Shown here in pieces: positions 9,245 through 17,857 of a stretch of DNA of 64,000 nucleotides. How positions within the stretch are numbered: position 1 is the stretch's first letter; each line of letters opens with the position of its first letter. Source of the DNA: Methylomonas methanica MC09 (GTDB lineage Bacteria; Pseudomonadota; Gammaproteobacteria; Methylococcales; Methylomonadaceae); assembly GCF_000214665.1 (NCBI RefSeq), contig NC_015572.1, forward strand, positions 1,736,001 to 1,800,000, in the 5' to 3' direction. Made by a program: the position numbers and the translations under genes. The notes under the pieces are model-generated. The model made no database searches and had not been told where the DNA came from. It saw only the letters and a program-made list of their open reading frames with translations.

Positions 9245-9589
9245 GTGCCTCGCTAAACCAGAGTTAGATAAATCAATTCAGCAAGGGGCGGGCCAGAACG
9301 CAATCAGCGTTGCAAAACAGAGCGGAAGCGAGGATTTCCTGGGACTGAGTGCGGTTTTTTCAATGGGGCGGCTTTTTTGAACCGGTGTTGTTGGTTGGTT
9401 TAAACCGGTTGCCGGTGACTTTAAACCATCTCGATCGGCCGGGTTTATTTTTAACCATTAAGTTGAATTTAACCGGCAATGGATAATTTCAATATTAAAT
9501 TCATGGGTTTAGAGTGTTATCAAAAGCTTGACAAGTGTTGCCGGTAAGCTCTAGGCTCAGTTGACCTTTGCCAACAGCCGGAGTACGTC
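9245..9589. promoter_or_regulatory. Divergent intergenic region between sulP and the beta-propeller gene
   Basis: This gene-free stretch separates two divergent genes. For the plus-strand gene there is a TTGACA at 9538-9543 and a TAGGCT at 9562-9567 with an 18-base gap, a plausible sigma-70 promoter about 25 bases from its start. Further upstream, the palindrome GGTTTAAACC and several AACCGG/CCGGTT words between about 9370 and 9480 could be operator-like. I see no clear promoter for sulP. Confidence 0.4.
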
Positions 9590-11533
9590 ATGAAATTCAT
9601 TTTGTTCGGTTTTTTAGGTGCTATTTTATCGAGCACCTTGTTCAACGATGTTTGGGCCGTGAGCATTGCCCAACGGGCCGGTAATAATTTCCGCACTGCC
9701 GCCAATAATCAGGAATTCACGCTGAATAAAAGCAACGTCAACCCCAGCAATTTCGGCCTACTGCGCATCCACGATTTCAATGCCAAAGTGGAAACCCAGC
9801 CGTTAGTCGTCGAAAAAGGCGCGGGCGGAGACGATCTGGTCATCATCACCACCATGAAAAACGAAGTCATTGGTATCAATGCCCGCACCAATGCCCGTGT
9901 CTACAATGTCAAACTCGGTCCGGAAATCAGTTCGGAAGATATGGATATGTGGAAACACACGCCGACCTGGGGCATTTCCGCCACCCCCATTGTCGACCCG
10001 GCCACCAACACCTTGTACGTGGCCTCCTGGCAGAAAAAAAATAACGACAACCGGTTTCGCGATTACTGGGTGTATGCCTTGAATCCTTTGGACGGCAGCC
10101 AAAAAGCCAGTCCGGTGCGGATTTTCGGTAAATCCCAGGAAGGTAACGGCTGTTGGTTTAACGACGCCGGCGCGGTGTATACCCAGAATAACCAAACCCG
10201 GCAGTATGTGTATCCCAAACTACGCGCGGGCATGGCGCTGACTGAAAACAACGGCTTGGTGATGGCCTTTGCCGCCAACGGCGAATCGCTGATGGGCGGG
10301 CGGAAAAATCCGCACGGTTTCGTGGTGGCTTACGATACCCGCGGTTTGTTGGGGCAGGGCGGCGTTTCCCGGGAGCCGGCCATTTTCTGCGCTACCTCGT
10401 TTAATAGCTGGGGGGCCGGCATTTGGCATGCCGGCGGCGCGCCGGTTACCGAAGGCGAGATGATTTACGTAGCCACTTCGAACGGTACTTCCAATAACGG
10501 CGATGTCGATTTGGCGGAAAGCATGATCAAGTTGCGTTTCAAGCCCGGTAGCGGCGGCGCGCGGCCGCTGCTGGAAAAAGTGGATTACTACAAAGCCTTT
10601 CTGGACGAACGGGTTTCCGGCAGCGGTTGTTTGTGGCAGGACAATAATTCGGAAGTGTCTTGCGGCCGGGCCGGTGTCGGCAGTGCCGGCGCGGATTGGG
10701 ATTTCGGCGCGGCCGGGCCGATGCTGGTGCCGGGGTCCAGCCTGTTGTTGCAAGGTACTAAGGACGGCATCATTTATTCGCTGGATAAATTCAATCTGGG
10801 GAAAAACGATCGTTTCAACGCGTTGATGTCCAAGCCGCCGCTGGTGGCGTCGTATTACGGCGGCGACGTGAATCAGAACTGGGACAGGGTGCAGCATTTG
10901 AACCGCAGTTTGCCGTGTCCGGCGGTCGGCAATTCCGACCATGGTTGGTTTGTGCCGTGTGGCGATCCGGAGAATAACAAAATGCACCACATTCACGCCC
11001 TGGCGCTGGCGCAGCGTAACCAGACCGGCGGTATCGTCTATGTTTGGGGCGAAAACTCGCGCCTTAAAACCTACAATTTTTCCACGCTGGGCGGCGAATT
11101 GCCGACGTTTCGCGCAGAAGGCGAGGATGTGGCCTCGCTGGGCGTGGAATCGCCCGGTGGCATGCCCGGAGGCTTGTTAATGGTTTCCGGTAAACCGTCC
11201 ACGACGTCTTCTTTCCCGCATGCAATCGATTTCGGCACAGCGATTTTATGGGCGGTTTATCCCAAGTTCGGCGACGTCAATAAAGAGTTCGGCGAAGGGC
11301 AGCTGGTTGCCTACGATGCCACCACCATCGAGCCGGGCAACCGCATGAAACGCTTGTTCCGTACCGGCGACGACCACAACGGCGGGCTGGGTAAAATGTC
11401 CAGGATGATTCCGCCGGTGGTGGCCAACGGTAAAGTCTATGTGATGATTTACCGGCTCAATACCGGCGACTGCACGGTACCCGATAATCAATTAAAGGTG
11501 TGCAGCCAACTTAAGGTATACGGTTTGAAGTAA
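9590..11533 (+). CDS. Exported PQQ-like beta-propeller protein of unknown function
   Basis: A 647-residue protein with a Sec signal peptide (hydrophobic stretch at residues 3-15, likely cut after VWA near residue 23). The rest reads like a quinoprotein-type beta-propeller: repeated blades such as DLVIITTMKNEVIGINART, YWVYALNPLDGSQ, GFVVAYDTRGLLG and GQLVAYDATTIEPG. Eight or more cysteines in the mature part suggest disulfides. I do not recognise the active-site Cys-Cys pair and Trp-docking set of methanol or alcohol dehydrogenases, so calling it a PQQ enzyme would be unsafe. It is monocistronic, and a strong hairpin follows 28 bases after the stop. Confidence 0.6.
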   Translation: MKFILFGFLGAILSSTLFNDVWAVSIAQRAGNNFRTAANNQEFTLNKSNVNPSNFGLLRIHDFNAKVETQPLVVEKGAGGDDLVIITTMKNEVIGINARTNARVYNVKLGPEISSEDMDMWKHTPTWGISATPIVDPATNTLYVASWQKKNNDNRFRDYWVYALNPLDGSQKASPVRIFGKSQEGNGCWFNDAGAVYTQNNQTRQYVYPKLRAGMALTENNGLVMAFAANGESLMGGRKNPHGFVVAYDTRGLLGQGGVSREPAIFCATSFNSWGAGIWHAGGAPVTEGEMIYVATSNGTSNNGDVDLAESMIKLRFKPGSGGARPLLEKVDYYKAFLDERVSGSGCLWQDNNSEVSCGRAGVGSAGADWDFGAAGPMLVPGSSLLLQGTKDGIIYSLDKFNLGKNDRFNALMSKPPLVASYYGGDVNQNWDRVQHLNRSLPCPAVGNSDHGWFVPCGDPENNKMHHIHALALAQRNQTGGIVYVWGENSRLKTYNFSTLGGELPTFRAEGEDVASLGVESPGGMPGGLLMVSGKPSTTSSFPHAIDFGTAILWAVYPKFGDVNKEFGEGQLVAYDATTIEPGNRMKRLFRTGDDHNGGLGKMSRMIPPVVANGKVYVMIYRLNTGDCTVPDNQLKVCSQLKVYGLK

Positions 11534-11561
11534 GGATATGCTTAAAAATAAATCCCCCTCG

Positions 11562-11590
11562 ATCCCCCTTTTTCAAAGGGGGATGTTATT
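11562..11590 (+). terminator. Strong hairpin with T-rich tail after the beta-propeller gene
   Basis: ATCCCCCTTT (11562-11571) pairs perfectly with AAAGGGGGAT (11575-11584) across a three-base loop and is followed by GTTATTTTT. It can act as a rho-independent terminator. A related CCCCTT/AAGGGG hairpin appears at 23117-23132, so this is also a dispersed repeat. Confidence 0.6.
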
Positions 11591-11881
11591 TTTAGCGAAA
11601 TCCTAAGCTAAAATTTCCTGCCGGATTAACCGCTTAGTAACAAACCAGCTGCCGTTCGCCTCGTAACCGGGCGGCGGCTGGTTCTCTTGATGTCGGCAAT
11701 TCTTTCGTCGACGCGTATCGTCCCTTCATGTTTCCCGATAGCTGCACTAATGCCGTCAATAATCGCAAGCCGGCGTAAATACCTGCTCATTCGCCAAACA
11801 TTGTTAGAATCGCTTTATTGATCGACGCATTGGGTCAACCATTCACGACAAGGAAGTCCTAATAATATTGGGGATAGCGGA
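11591..11881. other. Gene-free stretch before the Na/Pi transporter
   Basis: With the hairpin before it, this forms about 350 bases without a gene. I see no convincing ORF or RNA. A GGGGAT about 8 bases before the TTG at 11882 could be the ribosome-binding site of the next gene. Confidence 0.3.
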
Positions 11882-13711
11882 TTGGATAAAACGATTAAAC
11901 ACGGCCTGTTTTTCTTACTGCTGAGCCTGTTGGCGCTGGGTTTTTGGTTTAGCGCCGATTTTAAAACCATTGTCGCGGGTATCGCGATTTTTCTGTTCGG
12001 CATGCTGTCCTTGCAACAGGGTTTTAAGTTTTTTACCGGCGGCATATTGGAGCGCATACTGCGCAACGCCACCGATAACACGCTTAAGCGCTTGTTGTTC
12101 GGTATTACCACCACCACCTTGATGCAGTCCAGCTCGTTGTTATCGGTGTTGGTTATCTCTTTTATCAGTGCCGGTCTGCTGGATTTGGCGGCCGGTATCG
12201 GCATCATCTTCGGCGCTAACATCGGCACCACTACCGGCGCTTGGCTGGTGGCCGGTTTCGGTCTCAAGGTGAATATTTCCGGCTATGCCATGCCGCTATT
12301 GGTGTTTGGCGTTTTACTGCAGTTGACCAAGCAAAAGAGTTATCAGGGCATCGGCCACATTCTGCTGGGCCTGGGCTTTTTGTTTCTGGGTATTCAGTAC
12401 ATGAAAGACGGATTCGATGCCTTTAAGGGCAGCATCGATCTTAGCCAATACGCGATGACCGGCATGCGCGGCTTGTTAACCTATGTATTGGTCGGCATCG
12501 CGGTCACCGTGATCATTCAGGCCAGCGGGGCCACCATGGTGTTGATTATTACAGCCTTGGCGAGTCAGCAAATCAGCTACGACAATGCGCTGGCATTAGC
12601 GATCGGTTCGAATGTCGGTACCACGATTACCGCGGTTTTGGGTGCGTTCGGCGCCAATATCAAGGGTAAACGTCTGGCCGGGGCGCATGTGCTGTTCAAC
12701 GTGTTTACCGGTTTGTTGGCGATTGTTTTTTTGCGGCAATTCAGCTGGCTGGTTGATTTTCTTTGCGGTCATCTCGGTATTGCGTCGGATGATTACACGC
12801 TGAAGCTGGCGATGTTTCATAGTGTGTTTAACTTGGCCGGTGTCATGATCATGTTACCTGTTTCGGGTTTAATGGCCAGGTTTCTGGAAAAGGTTATGCA
12901 GGAAAAACGGGCCAGCGTCGATCTGCCGCGTTTTCTAACCGCATCCGCTTTGCAGTATCCCGAGACGGCGGTTGAGTCCGTGTATCAGGAAACCCTGCAC
13001 TTATATGACAATGCCACACATATCGTCCTGAAAGCCCTGGGCTTGCACAGACGCGATGTTTATTCGGAACAAGATCTGAATGCGGTGGTCGGCAGGTATG
13101 GCATTATTAAGGACTACGATATTGACGACGCTTACGAACGAAATATCAAAGGCTTATATAGCGCGATTATCGAATTTATCAGCCAAGCCCGGTTTACTTG
13201 GGAAATGAAACAATCGGGACGTCTGCATTGGCTGCGTCAGGCCAATCTGAAATTGGTGGAAGCGGTGAAAGGCGTGAAGCATTTACAGAAAAACCTCCTG
13301 AAACATAATCGCTCTTATAACCGCTATCAGGCCGATGAATATGACCGTATCCGCTATCAGGTGGCGATGGTGATTCGGGAATTGCAGAAAATCAAAGATA
13401 CTGAAATCGTTAACGAGTTGCCGTTGTTGTCGCTCGATGCGCTGAAAGGGCGCATAAAGGAACAACATCAAGCCGCTATCGAAAGCATAGAAAGCCTGAT
13501 TCGCGAACATAAAATCAGTGCCGAGGCGGGCACGTCGCTGCTAAATGATTATACCTATGTGTATGACATACAAAGTAATTTGGTGCGGATGGCGGAAACC
13601 GTATTCGTAAACCACGCGGCTGAATCGGTCAAGGCGGAGAAGGAGTTGGCCTTGACCGATCATGAAATGCTGGAAGTGATTAGACCCAAACAGGCGGTAG
13701 ATCATGAATAA
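11882..13711 (+). CDS. Na/Pi cotransporter family protein with C-terminal PhoU-like domain
   Basis: A 609-residue protein. The first 340 or so residues contain the duplicated membrane domain of NptA/YjbB-type Na/Pi cotransporters, with paired QSS-type motifs (TTTLMQSSSLLSVLV and VIIQASGATMVLI) and GANIGTTTGAW / GSNVGTTITAV repeats. The last 230 or so residues are soluble and helical, PhoU-like. The start is taken as TTG because no in-frame ATG with a ribosome-binding site exists upstream. Family members move phosphate, or act in phosphate balance, at the inner membrane. Its last 8 bases overlap the next small gene, which suggests coupled translation. Confidence 0.85.
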   Translation: MDKTIKHGLFFLLLSLLALGFWFSADFKTIVAGIAIFLFGMLSLQQGFKFFTGGILERILRNATDNTLKRLLFGITTTTLMQSSSLLSVLVISFISAGLLDLAAGIGIIFGANIGTTTGAWLVAGFGLKVNISGYAMPLLVFGVLLQLTKQKSYQGIGHILLGLGFLFLGIQYMKDGFDAFKGSIDLSQYAMTGMRGLLTYVLVGIAVTVIIQASGATMVLIITALASQQISYDNALALAIGSNVGTTITAVLGAFGANIKGKRLAGAHVLFNVFTGLLAIVFLRQFSWLVDFLCGHLGIASDDYTLKLAMFHSVFNLAGVMIMLPVSGLMARFLEKVMQEKRASVDLPRFLTASALQYPETAVESVYQETLHLYDNATHIVLKALGLHRRDVYSEQDLNAVVGRYGIIKDYDIDDAYERNIKGLYSAIIEFISQARFTWEMKQSGRLHWLRQANLKLVEAVKGVKHLQKNLLKHNRSYNRYQADEYDRIRYQVAMVIRELQKIKDTEIVNELPLLSLDALKGRIKEQHQAAIESIESLIREHKISAEAGTSLLNDYTYVYDIQSNLVRMAETVFVNHAAESVKAEKELALTDHEMLEVIRPKQAVDHE

Positions 13712-13943
13712 AATTAAATTGATGACGCGGTTAGAGGCTTTTTTTAATTCCGATGAAAAAGAAAAAAAGAAAAAAACGGAGGAGATTAAAGGCGTGATCA
13801 AAAAGCTCAAAGTCAAACAAAATAAAATAAGAAAAATGTTGGAGGCCTGCCGGGATGAGGAGATGAAAAAAGCCCTGCAATTGGAGGCGGACATCATCAA
13901 GGCGCAAATCGATAAAGGCGATACAGTGCTGAAAAATCTGTAA
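13704..13943 (+). CDS. Small Lys/Glu-rich helical protein coupled to the Na/Pi transporter
   Basis: A 79-residue, highly charged protein (EKEKKKKTEEIKGVIKKL and similar) predicted to be almost entirely helical, possibly coiled coil. There is no signal peptide or membrane segment. Its ATG lies 8 bases inside the end of the transporter gene, so it is probably translated by coupling. I do not recognise a family. The arrangement suggests a partner or regulator of the transporter, but this is inference. Confidence 0.6.
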   Translation: MNKIKLMTRLEAFFNSDEKEKKKKTEEIKGVIKKLKVKQNKIRKMLEACRDEEMKKALQLEADIIKAQIDKGDTVLKNL

Positions 13944-14605
13944 CTGCAAATTAATATCAAATTAGCTGCTAAAGCCGATGCATGTCGATTAGGGTTTTGA
14001 ACGCCTTGGATATCGGCCATTTAGCGACATTCAAGCATTCGAAAGACATCGCTTTTACAGGTGCTTAAGAATACCAAGCCGACACCAACAAAGTTGTACC
14101 TTTTAGCATTTGCAGGTTTATTCGGACTACAAAAGCCTTAGGCAATCCCATGGCGTTCTTTTTTACGGAGCCTTCTACGACATCCGGTAATTGTTTAATC
14201 CAAGCATCCGGCGCCCACTTTATTCGACGACCAACGTTAATTGGAAAAGACCGCTTAGTGTATTGCGAGGAACACACTGCTTTTTGGTGCGTGTCGTCTG
14301 ATGGCGAGTCGTGAAAAAAGTTGATTTGATCGGATTCGTCGTCCGAATGAGTGGATAGTGTTCTACCGAAAAGTCATAAGTTTGTGATCGGAACAAACCT
14401 CATAGTTTGCCACCTAAGACGAATTAATGTTTTTTCTTACATTTTATAGTTAATTCATAATTCTTGCGTCTAACAGCACCATATTGGCAGTCGTCCGGCT
14501 AATGTTAAGGCGCGCATTTTTGCTGATTACTCGCTATATTCATAGGCCAATTGAAATTGCGCCGATCCTGTTCATCATCAAAAGAACTGGACATTACGTC
14601 CTGCT
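13944..14605. other. Long gene-poor stretch upstream of the NikR-type site
   Basis: Roughly 660 bases with no convincing gene. A minus-strand frame at 14065-14277 (70 codons, starting MCSSQYTKRSFPINVG) could be a small or decayed gene: it has no recognisable domain and only weak start signals. The stretch around 14340-14480 is AT-rich. The NikR-type site at 14608 lies about 330 bases upstream of that minus-strand frame. Confidence 0.3.
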
Positions 14606-14607
14606 TT

Positions 14608-14634
14608 GTATGAAAATACAAAAAATATTCATAC
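14608..14634. promoter_or_regulatory. Candidate NikR operator, GTATGA-N15-TCATAC
   Basis: A perfect dyad, GTATGA (14608-14613) and TCATAC (14629-14634), is separated by 15 AT-rich bases. E. coli NikR binds GTATGA-N16-TCATAC, so both half-sites match and the gap is one base shorter. It lies about 60 bases beyond the 3' end of nikR, not in its promoter. Two related sites occur at 22794 and 22959. Confidence 0.6.
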
Positions 14635-14693
14635 TTTTAAGCCCTTTGTCTGCCCGGCAGCATTATGAAAGCAAGTAAAGGCGGCATTTGAGG

Positions 14694-15143
14694 CTAACTA
14701 TGGGGATGAAAATGCGCGTGGTGGGCATAGTGAAGAGCCGCGACTTTTACCGGAATCAGATTAAGAGCGCTATGTCTCACACCGGTTTCAGCGGTAATCT
14801 TTTCGGCAAAATTACGGATTTGCTGGGTAAAGCCGCGTAGAAACAGGGTTTCCAGACAGTCATCGTGATCGAGATGTACATGCATGGTTGAAACCACCAA
14901 ATCATGCGCCTCGTGCTGATGTGCGGTCAAACGCTCTGCCAAATTACGCTCATGGTGGTTGTAAACGTATGACAGCGTGGCGACGCTATGGATGGTCTGG
15001 TCTTGATCCAGACGTTTGGTTTCGATTTCTTTTCGGAGTAAATCACGAACGGCTTCGGAACGGTTTTTATAGCCGCGGGCATCGATCCATTGATCGAAAT
15101 CGGCGGCCAGTTCGTCGCTGAGAGAGATAGTGAAACGCTCCAA
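14694..15143 (-). CDS. nikR: Nickel-responsive transcriptional regulator NikR
   Basis: A 149-residue NikR. It has an N-terminal ribbon-helix-helix DNA-binding domain (LERFTISLSDELAADFDQW, then GYKNRSEAVRDLLR) and a C-terminal ACT-like nickel-binding domain. The high-affinity site is visible as the spaced His/Cys set in STMHVHLDHDDCLE plus an earlier His in the YNHHERNL region. The start is a TTG at 15143 preceded by AGGAG at a 7-base spacing; the longer frame from 15197 lacks such support. NikR normally represses nickel uptake when nickel is plentiful. NikR-type sites near its 3' end and upstream of the hupE-like gene point to a local regulon. Confidence 0.93.
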   Translation of the reverse strand: MERFTISLSDELAADFDQWIDARGYKNRSEAVRDLLRKEIETKRLDQDQTIHSVATLSYVYNHHERNLAERLTAHQHEAHDLVVSTMHVHLDHDDCLETLFLRGFTQQIRNFAEKITAETGVRHSALNLIPVKVAALHYAHHAHFHPHS

Positions 15144-15277
15144 GGTGCTACTCCTTTGTTTTCTTATTATTAAGAGGGTACGGAGATTATAACTCATGGC
15201 TTTAAAAGCACTCTGATCGTGACAATCGATTAAATGCGCTTGGAATTTTGATTCAACACCGATACTTTGAGGTCTTC

Positions 15278-15856
15278 ATGCAAGCTGGCGAATACATACA
15301 CGATCATTTCACTAAAATCGTCGTCCGCAGCCAGGTGGCAATAGCTTTCACATTGTTACTGCTGCTGCCTGCCGCCAATTTCTATTATCCCACCGACTAC
15401 AGCTTGAAAGCCGGTATCCATGGGGTCAGCGCGATGCTGGCTATCGTTATCGGCACTTACCTGACCCATCGAGCCATTCCCCTCATCAAAGGCATGCATG
15501 TCAGACTGGAATCCTTACGTCGCTGGGTGTTGTTCGCTAGCGTGTTGAATTTGGCCGGCGCAATTAGCGGTAACTGGATTTACATGCGCTATCGCGGCCA
15601 GGATGGACCGCGCGATTGGATACTGGCTCATGTACCTAATTTTCACAATGTACTGATGGAATTCAAGGAATTCGTCTCGTTATTCCCGTTTCCGTTAATG
15701 CTGGCAGCGGCTTTCACCCTGTATTACTACGGCATGCCTATTCAATACCGGCGCGACATTACCCGCTTTGTAGGTATTACTATCCTGGTGTCGTGGAGCT
15801 TTTTGCTGTTGGGTTTCGTGGCTGGTCTGGTGTTAGCCAAATTGCGTTTTGTTTAA
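15278..15856 (+). CDS. Unknown polytopic membrane protein in the NikR island
   Basis: A 192-residue membrane protein with about five hydrophobic helices. The start at 15278 follows GAGG at 5 bases; a TTG ten codons earlier has no ribosome-binding site. His-containing stretches (YIHDHFTK, GIHGVSAM, YLTHRAIP, HVPNFHNVLMEF) could bind metal or haem, but no family pattern is recognised. It opens a run of six same-strand genes for membrane and periplasmic proteins, diverging from nikR. Confidence 0.6.
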   Translation: MQAGEYIHDHFTKIVVRSQVAIAFTLLLLLPAANFYYPTDYSLKAGIHGVSAMLAIVIGTYLTHRAIPLIKGMHVRLESLRRWVLFASVLNLAGAISGNWIYMRYRGQDGPRDWILAHVPNFHNVLMEFKEFVSLFPFPLMLAAAFTLYYYGMPIQYRRDITRFVGITILVSWSFLLLGFVAGLVLAKLRFV

Positions 15857-15870
15857 CCGGGGAGTTTAGT

Positions 15871-16278
15871 ATGGAAAATGAAGCAGACAATCTACAGACA
15901 TTGCATTCCGGTCCGGTAGTTGCCGCCAGCTTGTCGTTGTTATTGGCGTTTTTAACCTTAATGGTGAGCCATCATATTTCCAGATTGACCAAAGGACTGG
16001 ACAATATGGTGCATGCTTATGGGCACTGGATACCGGGGTCGACCGGAAGCGGTCCCGACGGCAGCATTGGTTCTTATTCCGGCAAGGAAACGCTGGCCCT
16101 GATTGTCTGGCTGGGCAGTTGGCTGATTTTTCATCAACTGTGGCGCAATCAGGATTTGTCTTTGCAGGTCTGGACCCGGTTTTTTGTCGTCAGCCTAATT
16201 GTGATTACGCTGGGATTTTTCCATCCCTTGTCCGACCCTATCGTGTTGTTTGTCGCCGGTTTATTTGGGATACATTAA
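15871..16278 (+). CDS. Unknown small membrane protein in the NikR island
   Basis: A 135-residue protein with three likely membrane helices (near residues 14-32, 71-90 and 105-130). The start has a GGGGAG ribosome-binding site at 7 bases. A hydrophilic loop holds HHISRLTKG and HAYGHWIPGSTGSGPDGS. It begins 14 bases after the previous membrane gene and ends 5 bases before the CopC-like gene, so the three are very likely one operon. Its position resembles that of a CopD-like partner, but its size and sequence do not match CopD. Confidence 0.6.
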   Translation: MENEADNLQTLHSGPVVAASLSLLLAFLTLMVSHHISRLTKGLDNMVHAYGHWIPGSTGSGPDGSIGSYSGKETLALIVWLGSWLIFHQLWRNQDLSLQVWTRFFVVSLIVITLGFFHPLSDPIVLFVAGLFGIH

Positions 16279-16283
16279 TTGTC

Positions 16284-16679
16284 ATGATGAAAAAAATTGC
16301 TGCTAAAGCGTTGTCAGCCGTATTGCTGGTAATCGTCGGTCCGATTTGTCACGCGGAAGGCGTACTCCTGAAATCCGACCCCAAAAATAATGCCGAAGTC
16401 GCCCATTTTGACGGTACGGTCAAGCTATGGTTTAGCGGCAATGTCAGCGAACGTTATCCGTCAGTTGTGGTGGTGGATGGCAAGGGAAACCGGGTCGACA
16501 ACGGCGACACCCGACTGGTGCTGGGCGAACGCCACCGCCTGACGGCTACCACCAAGCCGTTATCGTCTGGACCTTATGCCATGCGTTATCGGGTCGTGAC
16601 TGAAGACGGCCTGATCGTAAGCGGCGTATCGAAATTTTCCATCACCGACAATGCAGCCGGCGCAGAGGCGAAGCCATGA
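16284..16679 (+). CDS. CopC-fold periplasmic protein lacking the usual copper ligands
   Basis: A 131-residue exported protein with a Sec signal peptide (likely cut after CHA) and a CopC/YobA-type beta-barrel domain: LLKSDPKNNAEV, VKLWFSGNV, YAMRYRVVTEDG and a closing SKFSI strand. In typical CopC proteins the mature chain starts with a copper-binding His and a second His follows the SxDGH motif. Here the mature start is Glu-Gly and the later motif reads TEDGLIVSG, so both positions are lost. It overlaps the next gene by ATGA. A chaperone for another metal, or a structural role, is possible. Confidence 0.72.
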   Translation: MMKKIAAKALSAVLLVIVGPICHAEGVLLKSDPKNNAEVAHFDGTVKLWFSGNVSERYPSVVVVDGKGNRVDNGDTRLVLGERHRLTATTKPLSSGPYAMRYRVVTEDGLIVSGVSKFSITDNAAGAEAKP

Positions 16680-17296
16680 ATTCAGTTCGTTCCTACCTGA
16701 TTTTCACACTGTTATTCGTCGCCATTGGCCAGGCAAGCGCCTCCGTACCCTTGGGCGGCAATCGCAAAGGGGTTGGCGGCAATTACGATATGTATGGTTG
16801 CATGCAGAGCAATGACTACTATGTGGTTAATTTCTCCGCGTATCAAACTAGCCCTGATCAAGCCAAAGACAGCCGAAGCTTGCCGGAAGCCGAATGCATT
16901 GATCTGCCAGATGCCGGTAAAACCCAGATTGCTATCGATTTACTCGATCTGGATGTGCGCAAGAAACCGGTGGCATTAAAAATTCTGCGTGAAGACGGGA
17001 AAACCATCGCCGAATTGCCGATGGCCATAGTTAAACAGGGCGTACTGTCGATCACTGTCGACTTCAAAACCGCCGGCAAATATCAGGCAGTGCTGACCGT
17101 TGACGATAAAGACCTGCATACGCCGCTCGCAGTCAGCGCCTTGCATATACCTATAACCGTGGCGATGGTTGCCGAGCAATCCGGCGGACAGAATGGCCTG
17201 TTGATACTTTTTAGCGTGATTGGTCTCCTTGTTGTCGCAGCCGCTTATTTCGTACCACGGTTACTGAAGCCGCAAAACGTTGAATCCGCGCACTAA
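16676..17296 (+). CDS. Periplasmic protein with C-terminal membrane anchor, unknown function
   Basis: A 206-residue protein with an N-terminal signal peptide (cut near QASA), a beta-rich periplasmic domain of about 140 residues and a single C-terminal helix (GLLILFSVIGLLVVAAAYFV) followed by a short positive tail. Two cysteines (GCMQSN and AECIDLP) could form a disulfide. It shares the ATGA junction with the CopC-like gene, so they are translationally coupled. The layout suggests a membrane-tethered partner of the CopC-like domain. No family is recognised. Confidence 0.6.
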   Translation: MNSVRSYLIFTLLFVAIGQASASVPLGGNRKGVGGNYDMYGCMQSNDYYVVNFSAYQTSPDQAKDSRSLPEAECIDLPDAGKTQIAIDLLDLDVRKKPVALKILREDGKTIAELPMAIVKQGVLSITVDFKTAGKYQAVLTVDDKDLHTPLAVSALHIPITVAMVAEQSGGQNGLLILFSVIGLLVVAAAYFVPRLLKPQNVESAH

Positions 17297-17326
17297 CGTA
17301 AATCTTAGCCATCAATGGAATTTAGC

Positions 17327-17812
17327 ATGAAATTAAAGGTTATTAAGTTCGGTTTGGCGCTTGCTACTGCTAGCCTGTTGACGGCTTGCGCCGGTCATCA
17401 GTCGGCCGAACAAGCGCATACTCACTTTACCCCCGGCTTGGGCGAAATCATGGCGCAAAGCGCGGCTCGTCATGCCAAATTATGGTTTGCCGGACAAGCA
17501 CTGAATTGGGAGTTGGCGGCTTACGAAGTGGACGAATTGCATGAAGGCTTTGAGGATGCGGCTAACTATCATCGCACGCATAAGCAAATCAAACAGACTA
17601 TTCCGGAGTTAATCGCTCAACACATGGACCAACCCTTGGCAGACATCGAACGAGCGATTAAAGACAAAAACTTGCAGGCCTTCGTCCGGCATTATGATGA
17701 TTTGACTGTGGCGTGCAACGCTTGCCATCAGGTCACCGATTTTGGCTTTAACCGCGTGACGCGGCCAGCGTTTAACCCGTTTGCCAATCAGGCATTCGGA
17801 CTATCGAACTAA
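17327..17812 (+). CDS. Lipoprotein with a single c-type haem motif
   Basis: A 161-residue lipoprotein. The lipobox LLTAC places the lipid-bearing Cys near residue 20. A covalent haem motif CNACH is found near residue 134, and helix-rich segments before it resemble cytochrome c'/c-556-like folds. Start at 17327, with GGAA 7 bases upstream; an ATG four codons earlier is also possible. It may transfer electrons or sense redox state in the periplasm. It lies in the same run as the CopC-like and membrane genes. Confidence 0.7.
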   Translation: MKLKVIKFGLALATASLLTACAGHQSAEQAHTHFTPGLGEIMAQSAARHAKLWFAGQALNWELAAYEVDELHEGFEDAANYHRTHKQIKQTIPELIAQHMDQPLADIERAIKDKNLQAFVRHYDDLTVACNACHQVTDFGFNRVTRPAFNPFANQAFGLSN

Positions 17813-17857
17813 AAGCCACGTTTTTAGTAAGACGAGATTTAATAAGCAGGGTTAATG

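Noticed and set aside
14484..14678. Plus-strand frame of 64 codons across the NikR-type site
   Set aside because: There is no ribosome-binding site or recognisable domain, and the operator lies within it.
16284..16679. Functional CopC copper chaperone
   Set aside because: The mature N-terminal His and the later DGH His are both replaced.
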